64,000 nucleotides of DNA from positions 9,240,501 to 9,304,500 of the forward strand of contig OX419761.1 in the NCBI GenBank assembly GCA_948567375.1, given 5' to 3'. Under the pieces are notes generated by a model. The model saw only the letters and a list, made by a program, of their open reading frames with translations, was not told the DNA's origin and did not search any database. This stretch comes from Lunularia cruciata. Its lineage: Eukaryota > Streptophyta > Marchantiopsida > Lunulariales > Lunulariaceae. Shown here piece by piece: positions 11,055-23,045 of the stretch. Each line of letters starts with the position of its first letter. Position 1 is the stretch's first letter. Position numbers and translations under genes: made by a program.

Positions 11055-12760
11055 TTAGATCTGTGCAATAACTCCTCTTGTATGCGCTAAGAGAGATACC
11101 ACCAAAGCCTCAAAAAATATACATAGAAAGGCCGATGCATGCCAACTTGGCACCATCTCCTCATCTTTCTCACCATGCCAACGTGCTCCGGTCTGATCTT
11201 GTTGGCTAGGACATGAGTTTCTACTCAACCCATCTGCATCACAATTCACCACTCTAGGTTTGTAAACAACCATGAAATCATACTCCTATAAAATCAAAGC
11301 CCATTGTGCAAGCTTCCCTAAAAGCTTGTTGGACTCTATCAACCACTTCAATGGCTGATGATCAGTGATGAGAGTGAAGGGGTTACCAAATAGGTAACAT
11401 AAAAATGTGCTACTGCCCAAACTGCTACCAAGCACTCTCCCTCATATGAACTATACTTTTCCTCCTCTAAATTTTTGGAGTGACTAGCATAGGCAACCAC
11501 AAACTCCTTCCCCTCATCATCATGCTAGGTGAGCATTGCTCCAAGCCCCAACATGCTCTAGGCCCCAACATACTCCAATTAGGATGAACCTGAAACGGTC
11601 ATCCTTTGATCAGTCTCCTCAAAATAGGAGTAGATGTCAACCTCTCCTTGAGCTCTACAAAAGCTCTCTCATGCTCATCTCTCCAACATCATTCCTATGT
11701 AAGCTTGGTCAACTTCATCAAGGCCTTGGCAACGACACTAAATCCTCTAACATAACAACAATAGAAGTTTGCCAACCCAAGGAATGTTTGCACTCTGCTC
11801 ACGTCTATAGGCCAAGGAATACGTGCAATAGCCTCTACCTTGGTTTGCTAAACACCAAGTCCTTTAGAGTAGAAAGTATGACCCAAATAATCAACCTACT
11901 CATAGAAGAACCTACACTTCCCAAGATATAATTTGAGTCCATGAGATCTCAACCTTTCAAACACCTCCAACAATTGTCTCTCATGCTCCTCCACAATAGT
12001 GCTATAGACCAAAATATCATCAATATAACACCAAGCAAAATCCAATCCGGCAAGGATCCTATCCATTACCCTTTAAAACTTAGCAGGAGCATTCTTTAAC
12101 CCAAATGATAAGAACCTCCACTAATATAACACATCCTTTCCGTGAGGATCAATAGCCCAGAATGCTATCTTGGACTTGTCTTCCTCTCTGATCTGCAATT
12201 GATGATATCATGCTCAAAGATCCAAAGTACTGAAGACCTTTGCATGCCCAATCGCATCAAAAATCTCCTTAGGTGTAGGCATGGCATACCAATCAGCCTT
12301 GGTCTATCAGTTGATAAGATGATCCACACATCCGCCTATCTATGTAGTTGCCATGCATATCCTTCTTGGTTGGCATCATTGTCGCTGATGCATACTCTCC
12401 ATGTGAAATTTCCACCAAACTAGCCTTAAAAAGGTCATTACTCCGGCTTTTGATCTATGTCCTCTCCATATCACTATATCAATAAGGATGTCGGAAAACT
12501 CATGTACTGCTATTAAGCTCAATTTGTATACTAGGTCCTTTTAGAGCACCCAAACCCTTCATACTGAATGCAAAACAACGTGTGTAGCTCCTCAAGAACC
12601 TCCAAACTCTCCGTCTTTCCTCTCCTGTAAGCTTAGGTCCAAGATTTGGCTCCCAAGTATCCTCTGTAACTATAGCAAGAGTGGAAAACATACTGATTGG
12701 CTGCTACATTGGGCCCTTGGGAGCAATAGTGTCATGCACTCAACCACCAGAGGTCCCAAC
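11055..12760 (-). pseudogene. A1 RT and RNase H (left copy)
   Basis: The RT catalytic YIDD is encoded at 12016-12027, followed by the thumb and connection (VFERLRSHGLKL, then FLGLANFY). RNase H spans about 11225-11560 and ends in the DADGLSR motif usual in Ty3 elements. Upstream, at 12500-12691, is the pre-RT segment (GEERRRVWRFLRSYTRCFAF). Numerous stops show that it is inactive. It provides the 3' half of the pol gene and is the only copy joined to integrase. Confidence 0.85.
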
Positions 12761-13049
12761 CTCTGTGTGAAAAACTCCCTCCACTCTGACTACAAGCTAC
12801 ATACGTCCTCTGGCTACATCCCAAGTAGACCAAGGGTGTAATCCAAGTAGACCACGCTCACCTAGATGGATTCCAAGTAGACCACTCTCCCTAGTAGCCA
12901 TTGGTTGCATCCTAAGAATACCGTGTCCACTTGGTCCATCGTCCCCAACATGTGCTTGAATCATCTTGATAGGCACAAGGCTCACAAGTGTCTGAGTGGT
13001 GATGCCTATCAAGTGCATCCTATGCTATTCTACCAAGCCAAGGCTCACA

Positions 13050-14030
13050 ATCCAATCAAACAGTTCAGGTCCATAGCCTAACCTAACACCTGACGCTTGG
13101 ATGCCTCTAACACTATTGGAACAACAATAATACTGGTGCAAAAACCCATTGCTCGCTCTCTCTCATTGGTATTGGGCTCCAACAACTGCTATAACTGTGA
13201 GTCCCAAACAAGTCCACGTCTTCCCTCTCAAAAAGCATGAGAGCCTTGGAAACTCACGAGTGTAGGAAATGCAGCTCTAGGCTATCCAACTAGGTTCACC
13301 ACTGCCATAGGTGACCTATCAGCCACTAAAACCATCTGAGACTAACGCCCAACATCCTTGGATATCATCAACAAGGATGTGGTCAAGTCGTTGAATCCCA
13401 TCATAAGAATGTTATAAAACCTCTCTAGGTAAGAGGTTCATCTACCAAAGACAAAGACAATGAGCCCGTGATCCCACTCTGGCTGCATCTAACAATATAG
13501 TAGGTCCCATCCAAGAATGGACCTAATGTGTACTTGCCACCACTTGGGTGCAAGAATCACCCATCAACAGAACGTTCTCCATAAGGTAAGCTAGAGAAAT
13601 AGACTGATGAACCTAAAGATGTTGTAGTATCCATAACATCTCCCAAAACACACCAAAATGAGGATCTTGAAGACCCAAACCTTGGCTAGCACGTGTATGT
13701 CCCTGACATGCCCATCCAAAAATCACCAAGTGAATAGGCCCATGTCTTTCTAGATCACGCGCCCCCAGTAAGGAAATGTTTGCTTGTAGGGCCTTCTAGT
13801 AATCTCTGATTATTGACATCGGTAATAACTCTAGATACCGATAGGCCAAGTGTTCTACATGATGTAGAGAGACTCGCCTAATAGTCTCATCTCTCTCCAC
13901 ATACAAGTACCTTTGTACTTGTATACTTGCATGTAATATTGCAGCTAGTCCGGTGCTAATCTCACCAAACAACTCCAATAGACATATCCACTCTACTAAA
14001 TACTGGTAAGCAATGAATGTGGTATCTAGA
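13050..14030 (-). pseudogene. DNA (cytosine-5) methyltransferase domain, A1 left copy
   Basis: On the minus strand: motif I (S-adenosylmethionine binding) reads ELFGEISTGL at about 13947-13976; the motif II-like region is RYLYVERDE; motif IV reads GWACQG with the catalytic Cys at 13706-13708; motif VI ENV is at 13571-13579; motif VIII reads LLDAARVGSRAH near 13480-13500; motif IX reads NERERAMGF near 13146-13170; motif X reads QVLG then AMDLN near 13070-13095. Motif VIII is closest in style to DNMT3-type enzymes. It should have methylated cytosine C5; at least one stop (CAG to TAG, 13793) and other lesions inactivate this copy. It lies between protease and RT, in the pol frame region, not as a separate gene. 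Confidence 0.87.
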
Positions 14031-14039
14031 GGTGTCAAA

Positions 14040-14752
14040 GTAATTGACTCCGGAGGCTCATCCTCACACTCATCTCCTAATGGTACGAAGGCTCCACTCC
14101 AAGCCTATTGCACCAACTGATCTGCATGTTGCTGCAATGCCTCCTTCAAACTCCACAATGGAACATCCAAGGTGGAGGGAACAAACGGTCCCATTCGTAC
14201 TCCAGATCCAAGTGATCTTCTCTAGTATTGCAGTATCTTCTGCATGGGCATTCCCCTCCAACAAGTCACCAGGCCAAGTAACTGCACCATTGAAAGTTGA
14301 AACTGATGCTGCCATGGTCTGAACTGTAGTGAGCCAAGACTACCACTATTAAAGCGTATTGGTAGGTGACATACTCATCCCTCACTAGACTGCCAACCTG
14401 GTTATAGGAAGCTATCTCTTCCCAATAGTCAATACTGAAGGCCATGGGATATAACATTACTCTCCCAATCAGCACATAATATGACTCAACTATTGTCATA
14501 ATAGCCTGAGGTATCACCACTGAACTATCAATTGGTTGACCAGGCTGAACCTGGACAACAAGCTCCCCACGTGTGAGGTATTGTGTCAAACCACCACCTA
14601 GAGATGTCTAGATTTGAAATAGACACCTCTCCACATTGGTTTTCCACAACTCCAGACCAACTAATGCAGCCTTCCCCAACATAAGAGGCTGCGCACCAAA
14701 GTCTAACAAGACTCTTTGTGGTGTATAGACCTTCCCTGAAGGTCCCACCAAG
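14040..14752 (-). pseudogene. A1 protease end and protease-DNMT linker (left copy)
   Basis: The retropepsin active-site stretch reads LLDFGAQPLML on the minus strand, near 14680-14715; the usual Ser/Thr of D-S/T-G is Phe. A linker of about 200 residues follows (VQVQPGQPIDS, then WPGDLLEGNAHAEDT) and leads to DNMT motif I. Only the C-terminal part of protease is present because the duplication junction cuts it at 14752. Confidence 0.75.
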
Positions 14753-15660
14753 CAATACATGCAATAGCCTCCACCTTGGTCTGCTGAACACCAAGTCCTC
14801 TGGGGTAGATAGTATGACTCAAATACTCAACCTGCTCGTAGAAGAACCTACACTTCCCAGGATGTAATTTGAGTCCATGAGATTTCAACCTCTCAAACAC
14901 TTCCAACAACTATCTCTCATGCTCCTCCATAGCAGTGCTATAGACTAAAATGTCATCAATATAGCACTAAGCAAAATCCAATCCAACTAGGATCCTATCC
15001 ATGACCCTCTGGAACTCAGTAGGAGCATTCTTTAACCCAAATAGTAAGAACCTCTACTAATATAGCACATCCTTATTGTGAGGATCAATAGCCCAAAATT
15101 CTATCTTGGACTTATCCTCCTTGATTGGCAACTGATGATATCTTGCCCAAAGATCCAAAGTACTAAAGACCTTTGCATGCCAAATTGCATAAAAAATCTC
15201 CTCTAGTGTAGGCATGGCATACCAATTAACCTTAGTCTGTCATTTGATAGGATGGTAATCTCCACACATTTTCCTATCTGTGTAGTTGCCATGCATATCC
15301 TTCTTGGTTGGCATCATTGTCACCAATGCATACTATCCATGTGAAATCTCCACCAAACCAGCCTCAAAAAGGTCACTACTCTAGCTTTGAATCAATGTCC
15401 CTTCCATGTCATTATAGCAATGAGGATGTCGGAAAACTGGTATATCGCTAGTCAACTCAATCCTTATACCAAGTTCCTTCAAAGCACCAAAATCCTTCAT
15501 ATTGAAGGCAAAAAAACTCGTGTAGCTCCTCAAGAACCTCCAAACTCTCCGTCTTTCCTCTCTTGTAAGCTTCGGTCCAAGATATGGCTCCCAAGTATCC
15601 TCTATAACTGTTGCAAGAGTAGAAGACATACTGACTAGCTACTACACTGGGCCCTTGGGA
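14753..15660 (-). pseudogene. A1 RT fragment, right copy, cut by the duplication
   Basis: The pre-RT segment at 15381-15629 (GEERRRVWRFLRSYTSFFAF) is followed by RT with its YIDD near 14951-14962. The frame stops being RT at about 14755, inside the connection region, where it abuts protease sequence. This copy therefore has no RNase H or integrase. Confidence 0.82.
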
Positions 15661-15989
15661 GCAGTATTGTCATGCCCTTGACCTCTAGAAGTTCCAACCT
15701 TTGTGTGTGAAACTCCCTCCACTCTAGCTGCAAGCTCCACACGTCCTCTAGCTGCATCCCAAGTCGGCCAAGACTATAATACAAGTAGCCCACGCTCACC
15801 TAGATGGACTCCAAGTAGACCACTCTCCCTAGTAGCTAATGGTTGGGCCCAAAGAATACCATGTCCACCCGGTCCATCACCCCCAGCATGTGCCTAAATT
15901 GTCTCGATAGGCACAAGGCTCACAAGTGTCTGAGTGGTGATGCTTATCAAGCACATACTAAGCTGCTCTGCCAAACTAAGGCTCACAAT

Positions 15990-16950
15990 CCAGGTCAAAT
16001 AGTTTACATCCATAGCCTGACCTAACACCTAATGCTTGGATGCCTCTAATACTGTTGGAATAGCGGTAATACCAATTCAAAATAGCCCATAGCTCACTCT
16101 CTCTCATTGGCATTGGGCTCCACCAACTATTGTAACTATGAGTCCCAAACAAGTCCATGTCCTCCCTCTTGAAAAGCATGAGAGCTTGGGAAACTCATAA
16201 GTGTGGGAAAAGCGGCTCTAGGCTATCCAACTAGGTTCACCATTGCCAAAGGTGACCTATCAACCACTACCAATGTCTGAGATTGACTTCCTACATCCAA
16301 GATGTCATCAACAAGGATGTGGTCTAGTTGTTGAATCCCATCATATGCACGTTGTAGAACCTCTCTGGGTAAGAGGTTTGTCTACCAAAGACAAAGACAA
16401 TAAGCCTATGATCCCACTCTGGTTGCATCTAACCATACAATAGGTCCTATCCAAGAATGGACCTAATGTGTACTTGCCACCACTTTGGTGTAAGAATCAC
16501 CCATCAAAGGAACGTTCTCCAAAAGGTAAGCTCAAGAAATAGACTGATGAACCTGGAGATGTCATAGTATCCGTAACATCTCCCAAAACACACTTGAACA
16601 AGGATCTTGAAGACCCAAACCTTGGCTAGCATGCGTATGTCCCTAACATGCCCATCCAAAAATCACCAAGTGAATAGGCCCATGTCTCTCTAGATCATGC
16701 ACCCTCAATAAGAAAATGTCTACAGGTAAGGCCTTTTAGTAACCTCTGACTACTGACATCGATAAAACCTCCGAATACCAATAGGCCAAGTGTGCCACAT
16801 GATGTAGAGAGACTCACCTAGCAGTCTCATCTCTCTCCATTTACAAGTACCTTTATACTCATATACTTGCTTGTAATACCGCAACTAGTCTAGTGCTAAT
16901 CTCACCGAACAACTCCAATAGACATATCCACTCTACTAGATATGGTAAGC
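15990..16950 (-). pseudogene. DNA (cytosine-5) methyltransferase domain, A1 right copy
   Basis: This is collinear with the left copy. Motif I reads ELFGEIST near 16888-16916 but the last Gly is Arg. The motif IV Cys is at 16646-16648 and is followed by a stop (TAG) where the left copy has Gln. Motif VI ENV is at 16511-16519. Motif VIII reads LDATRVGS. Motif X sequence (GQAMD with neighbours) is near 16005-16035. The two copies have diverged by many substitutions, so the duplication is not recent. Confidence 0.83.
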
Positions 16951-17313
16951 AATGAGTGTGGTATCCAAAGGTGTCAAAGTAATTGACTCTAGAGGCTCAT
17001 CTTCACACTCATCTCTTGATGGTACGAAAGCTCCACTCCAAGGTTGTTGCACCAACTGATATGCATGTTGTTGCAATGCCTCCTTCAAACTCCACAATGG
17101 AACATCCAAGGTGGATGGAACAATCCCACTCGTACTCCAAATTTGAGTGATCTCCTCTGGTAGTGGAGTATCCTCTACATAGGCATTCTCCTCCAACAAG
17201 ACCAAGCCAAGAAATTGCACCACTAAAAGCTGAAATTGATGCCATTATGGTCCTGGACTGTAATGAGCCAAGATTGCCACTATTGAACCATACTAGTAGA
17301 TGACATACTCGTC

Positions 17314-19268
17314 TGTGGTACCCACATTTTTCATTTTGGACGAGTTTTGAAGAAGAAGTGCCTTGCTAAAACCAAATTGAAACCAAATGGAGAAGAAATG
17401 AGAGGAAATTTGTATTTTGATCAAGCCTGAAGAAGTTGACTTTGTGTCAAATGAAGACGGACTCAGCCAAGATTGAAAGAGGGCAGACCCGAAGGAGGAA
17501 TGGAAGTTACAGGTCAAGATTCTTGTGGGGGCTATATCTTAATGTTCACAAGTCCAAATCAAACATGCTATATTTCGTTGGAAGCATCACGTTTAAGGCT
17601 TTCTGTTGGTACCAAAATCGCAAAGTTTGGAGGTCTATAGAAGAAGTTACAAGTATTTAAAGTTTGGGAGTAATTGTACAAAGTACTTTAGTGTCTTCGG
17701 GTTGGATCTTCGGTCTTGGGGTTGGATCTTCGGTCTTCGGGTTGGATCTTTGGACTTTGGATTGGCATCTTTGGACTTTGAGGTGGATATTTGGACTTCA
17801 GACTTCAGACTTTGGTCTTCGGATGTTGGACTTTGGGTTTACACAACTTCAAGTTAGAAGCTTCTTTGACTTAAGACAAAGACGACTGTATCTAAGATAG
17901 TTGGACCTCGGAGTGCAATGAAGATGAATTCGGGAATCTTGCCAGAGGCATTAGAGAGATTTAGGATAGAGAAAGAATAGATAGCTAGGATACCCATGAC
18001 ATCAATTTCAGTTCCGATTGAAGATGGAACAAGAATTGAAGGAGAAGTAGCAGTAGTGAATAAACCCAAAGTGCAAGATCAGATTGTAAGTATCTTCGGG
18101 TCAATAACATGAGTGATTAGGGGAAAGTGTGTTACAAATAGAAGGCGTAGATAGTGTACCCATGCTTTCAATTACAATTTGTGATGAGGATATAGTAGAA
18201 TTAGCAAAGGAATTGATTGTAATTAGACCCAATGTTGCAGAAGTAGGAGTACAGGTGTCATCGGACTTGATAATTGACGCTTTAGAGAAGAGTGGGTCAG
18301 AAGATAAAGCAGTAGATGGAGTAACTCGGAGCTCAATTGAAGATTGTAGTGAAGAAGTTGTAGAATTAGTAAAGAAATTAGTAGAATCAGTCATACCCGA
18401 AGAAGGTGAAATAGTAGGAAGATCATCGGGTTTGGAAGCCGATGATGAAGTCGACATCGGATAGGGATAGAAGTCAATTCTAAGATAGGAAAGGGCAGAT
18501 ATGAAGAGATAGATTGTCACTTAGGATCTGTAGGTAGGAATAGATGTTAGGAAGCGGTGCCTAGGAAGGCAAGTCTGCCGTTTGCTTTAGTATTTAAGGG
18601 GAGCATTTGCAGTACGATGTTATTCAGTATTCAAATTTCTGAAGATAGATAAAGCGAAGTGCTGGTTTTAGTACTCGTCGCTTAAGCTTAATTCCGATTG
18701 TCAATTTCGTGTTTGTGTTTGTGAGTGTGTGGAGAATTCCAAAGAGCAAGTCAATGTGCTTGTGGATGTTGGAATCTGCAGCCTTGATCTTCATTCTGTG
18801 TGTTTGATCCTGAGTGAAGTGCATCGGAGCAATGCCTTGACAGATCTGAGAGGAATTGTAGTGTTGGTAGTATTCCGCATTGGTAAGTGCAGCACAAAGT
18901 TGATGTGAAGCAATTTTGATTGAGGAAGTTGTGCCTTCAGTGGAGGGGTGGAACACAATTCTGAGGCGAAATTGGTCTTTGCAGTGAAGTGCCGTCTTCG
19001 GGAGAATCTAAATCATCACAATCAAGAGTTGTTTGGACAGAATTTACTATGTTGTGATTATGCGTGCGTATTGTGACAAGTTGTCAAGATTGTGAGCTTG
19101 TTACTCTCTTCTGGGTGTAGTTTCTACCTGAGAGATTAAAGAAGCAATCAAAAAGAACTGCAATTGTGACTTTTGACTTCGTATTTGACCAATTCTGGAT
19201 CGTATCTCTGCGGGAACAAACTTTACTTACCCAATTATTGCAAAAGTGATATTTACCGGGTTGTCACA
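17314..19268 (+). mobile_element. B1: family B unit, internally deleted (1955 bp)
   Basis: It starts TGTGGTACCC and ends GGTTGTCACA, with a target duplication TCGTC (17309-17313) / TTGTC (19269-19273). The uninterrupted site can be read at about 14365 in the other duplication unit. Only the C-terminal part of the family B ORF survives (18129-18464, acidic, ending SSGLEADDEVDIG). The B promoter block TATTTAAGGGGAGCATTTGC is at 18591-18610. It sits in only one of the two A1 duplication units, so it arrived after the duplication. Confidence 0.85.
17700..17835 (+). repeat. Minisatellite in B1, about 20-22-bp units
   Basis: Repeats of GGGTTGGATCTTCGGTCTT and degenerate relatives (TTTGGACTTTGG) are arrayed in tandem. 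They translate to Gly/Phe/Trp-rich peptides on the plus strand, but I see no reason to treat these as a protein. Confidence 0.8.
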
Positions 19269-19508
19269 TTGTCCCTCACCAGACTGCCAACCTAGTCTAT
19301 AAGAGGTTATCTCCTCCCAATAGTCAATATTGAAACCCATGGGATACAACACTGCTCTCCCAACTAGCACATTGTATGACTTAGCTATTGTTGCAATAGC
19401 TTGAGCTCTCACCACCAAGCTATCAGTCAAATGACCGGGCTGAACTTGGACAATAAGCTCCCCATGTGTGATGTACTATGTCAAACCACCACCTAGAGAT
19501 GTCTAGAT

Positions 19509-20100
19509 CTAAAATGAACACCTCTCCACATTGGTCTTCCGTAATTCCAGATTGACTATTGTAGCCTTCTCCAACATAAGGGGCTGTGCACCAAAGTCTA
19601 ACAAGACTCTTTGTGGTGTATATACCTTCCCTAAAGGTCCCACCAAGTAGAAAATCTCCCTTTGGTTATCCGATAGGACAACATCAGGTGTGAACCGCAC
19701 TCTCTCAAAGGCTGGTCTAGCTGGCAACTCCTCAAGTCCAACCGCTGCTGCTTGCCATAAGCCACTGGTCCTTGAACGGATCCCATGCTCCTCAACAAAG
19801 TTAGCTCTATTATCAACCACCTTTGCTCTAGTAGTAGGAACCACATCATCCCTACTCTCACAAAGCAATGTAGCCAACCAGAACACTAGGGTTGGGTCAA
19901 CTCCCAATGTAAATATGTCATTGGCTGAAAACAAAGGGCACCGCATAATCAGCTGAGCGGCCCCCAACATTGTGCTAGACTCAATCTGTGTAGTAGCAAG
20001 TGGCTGACTAGTAGGTAGTCCAAAATGAACCCCATCACCACCTACCACACTTGCACTGGGACGTTTAGGAGTCATGGATGTCGTCTACAATGCCTCAAAT
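19509..20100 (-). pseudogene. A1 protease
   Basis: A 188-codon open frame (19509-20075) carries the aspartic protease region. The active-site stretch LLDFGAQPLML is near 19575-19605, again with Phe in place of Ser/Thr. Downstream, at 19280-19508, the linker to DNMT continues until it is broken by B1. This is the longest open piece of A1. As a retropepsin it would process Gag-Pol as a dimer; with D-F-G in place of D-S/T-G, activity is doubtful. Confidence 0.75.
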
Positions 20101-20409
20101 AACATGAAAGACTAGGGAAGTCTGACCTATCTCCCAACCTCTTCTCTTTGTGGGTCCAACTCCACTGATGCTGCTCTAGGCTCTAGAGAAGTCCAAAGCA
20201 TCTCTATCACCAACATATGAGGTGGAAGCCTCAGCACCCAAATCTGATCTCCTCTGGGCAATGGCCATACTAGCCAATCTCTACTCCAACTACTCAATCC
20301 GAGTAGCCATAGCTGTATGAGAAGTAAGGGCAAGTACTGCACCTCTACTAGGTGTAGATCCTCTACCACCACCTCTACCTCCTCATCCTCCATGAACTAG
20401 AGCTCCTCT

Positions 20410-21640
20410 ACTACCTACCACAACAGCCTACCACTCCATAACTTTGGATGTAGGTCAAAGCACCGGTCACTAGTGAGACCAAATCTATGGCAATGCTCAC
20501 ATTGCTTCTATGCTGACTGTGATGCACCAGAGGTATCAGGTATGCTGCCTTGAGTACACTCTCTCCTATGGTGAGGTCCACCACAAGTCCAACAAGCAAC
20601 ACTACCACTCAATGGCTATTGCTGACCTGAAAAGGAAGGTGAAGTTCTAGCTCCACTAGGCCTTCCACTCGCTCCATAGGATCTGGGCTATCCACCCTAT
20701 CCTCAAAAATTAACTGGGTGTGGTACACTCTGCTGCACTCTAGAAGAAGTCACAACTATGGATGAGGTCTCATTACCAAATCCAGATGTCACCACCCTCT
20801 CCTCCACCACGTTGAGCTCAATATGCTCAGCCAAACCAAAGACCACTACCAAAGTAGGCAAAGTAGCCTATAACAAAGTAGCGTCATGAACTCTACATTG
20901 CAACTTTTTGTCCAATATCCCATACCAAAACTAGATTGCTTGGGCCTTAGTAACTCCTTGAATGAAATTGATCAGCCATCTCATGCAAGTGTATGCCTTG
21001 CATAGGCTCTCTCCAGCCTTTGGTTGGAACTCTTGCAAGCTCCTCAACTTGTCAGTCCGCAGTCCCTGGTAGCTTTACCTCAAACACTAGAAGAACTCCA
21101 CCATGGAGTTACCACACCACCTCCTGCAGTGGTACCTCCACTCATGGTAACACAATCCCTAGCTAGTGCACCTCCACTAGCTTCACCAACACTACTTGAG
21201 CTAGAACTTGTGGGTATAGCCGATCTACTCTTGGCAACCAAGCCTGAAGTGAGAGAGACATAGTTTGGAGATCAATACTATCTCCATAACTCAATCTCCT
21301 CCAAATGAGCTCTCTTGAACTCATGGTAGTCATCCATTGGCAGACCTTCCAAGTGTTGAAACAACCCTTTCCATGCCATGAAGGGTGTAAACAAAGTCAG
21401 GTTTTGCATTTGCTATAAATCACACCAACTATCAAACTCTTGGATGAAGTTATCCAACTCAATGGTACCCATTGTACTAGAGTAACGTCTAGGGCCTTTG
21501 GAAGTCCCATAAATCTTGTCATGTCTCACAACAACAATGTGGATATACCAAACGCACTCTCAACTGAATCAGCTCTTGTGTCAAACTCCAACTCAGAGTC
21601 AATCTCCATCCTCAATGGGACCTGAGATACAAGCTGATAC
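20410..21640 (-). pseudogene. A1 gag with zinc knuckle
   Basis: Similarity to A2's gag runs from about 21630 (ELEFDTRADS) through the capsid-like region to a CCHC knuckle near 20465-20510. The knuckle reads C-x2-C then F-G-L where A2 has F-G-H, so the zinc-binding His is lost here. Many stops and shifts are present. Gag would form the particle and bind RNA. Confidence 0.7.
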
Positions 21641-23045
21641 CAAGCACCACTTCGAGTAAACCCATTGTGTGCTACGTGGCTAATTCCTCTAGAATCCCAA
21701 AAGAACTCCGTCGTGACAAAGTAACCGCAACTGCAACCGCAAACTAGAACCACCAAATGAAACTGCAACCGCAAGTACTCAAACAAGTGCCAATACCCAT
21801 AGAACACCACTCCCTAATGTTACTCTAACTGAGATCACTACACTAGGAGAAAAGGCGATTTGTAACCTACCATCACAACACACACTCTCACGGTCTGCAA
21901 GTCATCACTTCCTGCCTCACCAAAGAGAAACAAAGGTAATCTGGCTGGTTATCATTCCAGCCTCACTACCGAGAGCACACTAGAGCACCAACGCTCTAAA
22001 TTCAGTGCACCTCACACAAACATGGTGCACAAACAAGAAGTAGAGAATGGAGGAGGTCCAATCATAAGAAATCATATGAAAACCCTCTATCTTATGAAGC
22101 AACACGGGACTGACTCTATCACCATTTGGCATTTGACATAAGAGAAGTTTGTATCTACGTCCTAAGCTACCAAGATCACCAAGAATGGGATCAAACTGCC
22201 TCGCCTAGCCAAAGCTATAGGTGTATAGATAACAATAGCACAATCACTAGGATAACAAAGTGAGGGTGGACCAGTTGGCTAGGGTACCAGTCTAGGAACA
22301 AGAGATCAATTTTGTCAAACCCTATTGCGCACAATCTAGCAAGATGGGTAGATTTTGCCAAACAATGACCAAGATCTACTCTAAACTAGCTAGCATCACG
22401 TCAGCAAGCTGGCTTGCTGGCCCTTCTAGGCCTTTGTAGCCTCTCATAGCCCACAACCCTATGCCCTAAAGCCTCTAAAAGCCAAATGAGGCCTTTCTTC
22501 TTGCCACTTTGAACCCTCTCCAAATTTGGCAAAACTTCTCCAAACTTGTGAAACTCCTCTAAATCTGGCCAATTAGCGAAACTCCTCCAAATCTGGCCAA
22601 AATTTGACGTTAACTCCAGCAAAACTCTTCCATAAAATTTGACATAAACCCTAAAGTTGGTTGACTGCCACATCATCCACTAACTCTTAACTTGAGCCAA
22701 ATTGAAAAAATAGGTTTCTCCAAATCATAAATTCACGGGGGTAGGTTCCCAACTCCACCTTCAATTTCACTTTCTGAGCCCAACTCGTAACAAATTGGTC
22801 ATGTCTTCACCTCTTGAGCTCAAAATCACAACCATTGCTCAAAATTTGGTTCTTCTCTCCACAAAAATTGGCCAACACTTCTACACACCGTCTGCCTTAT
22901 TGCCAAATCTGCATCAAGGAACGGGCTTTTGCACACCAAGGAAAAACTGAAGTTCAATCGAGCTACCAACGATCCACTGAGCTTGGAGATACCACCAACA
23001 CTCAAAGATCCTGCACCTGATTTCCTCATGACTTGACTTCTTTGA
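21641..23045 (-). other. A1 5' leader
   Basis: About 1.4 kb lies between the 5' LTR and gag. A2 has a similar leader at 25612-27050, including blocks about a region rich in GGCCTAGAAGGGCC. There is no ORF I would defend. Confidence 0.55.

Larger units (their letters stand above)
11817..14752 (-). repeat. Tandem duplication, left unit (2.94 kb)
   Basis: It holds the C-terminal end of protease, the DNMT and the first part of RT, and matches 14753-19647 once B1 (17314-19268 plus a 5-bp duplication) is removed; the two lengths then agree to within one base. The junction at 14748-14753 joins protease sequence directly to mid-RT sequence at a shared CCAAG. Confidence 0.88.
14753..19647 (-). repeat. 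Tandem duplication, right unit
   Basis: This is the upstream partner of 11817-14752, enlarged by B1. After removing B1 and its 5-bp duplication it is 2935 bp. Confidence 0.86.

Noticed and set aside
17664-17900. Trp/Gly/Phe-rich peptide in B1
   Set aside because: Translation of a minisatellite; other B copies lack it.
18101-18520. 139-codon minus frame in B1
   Set aside because: Antisense of the acidic C-terminal part of the B ORF, which is conserved between copies in the plus frame.
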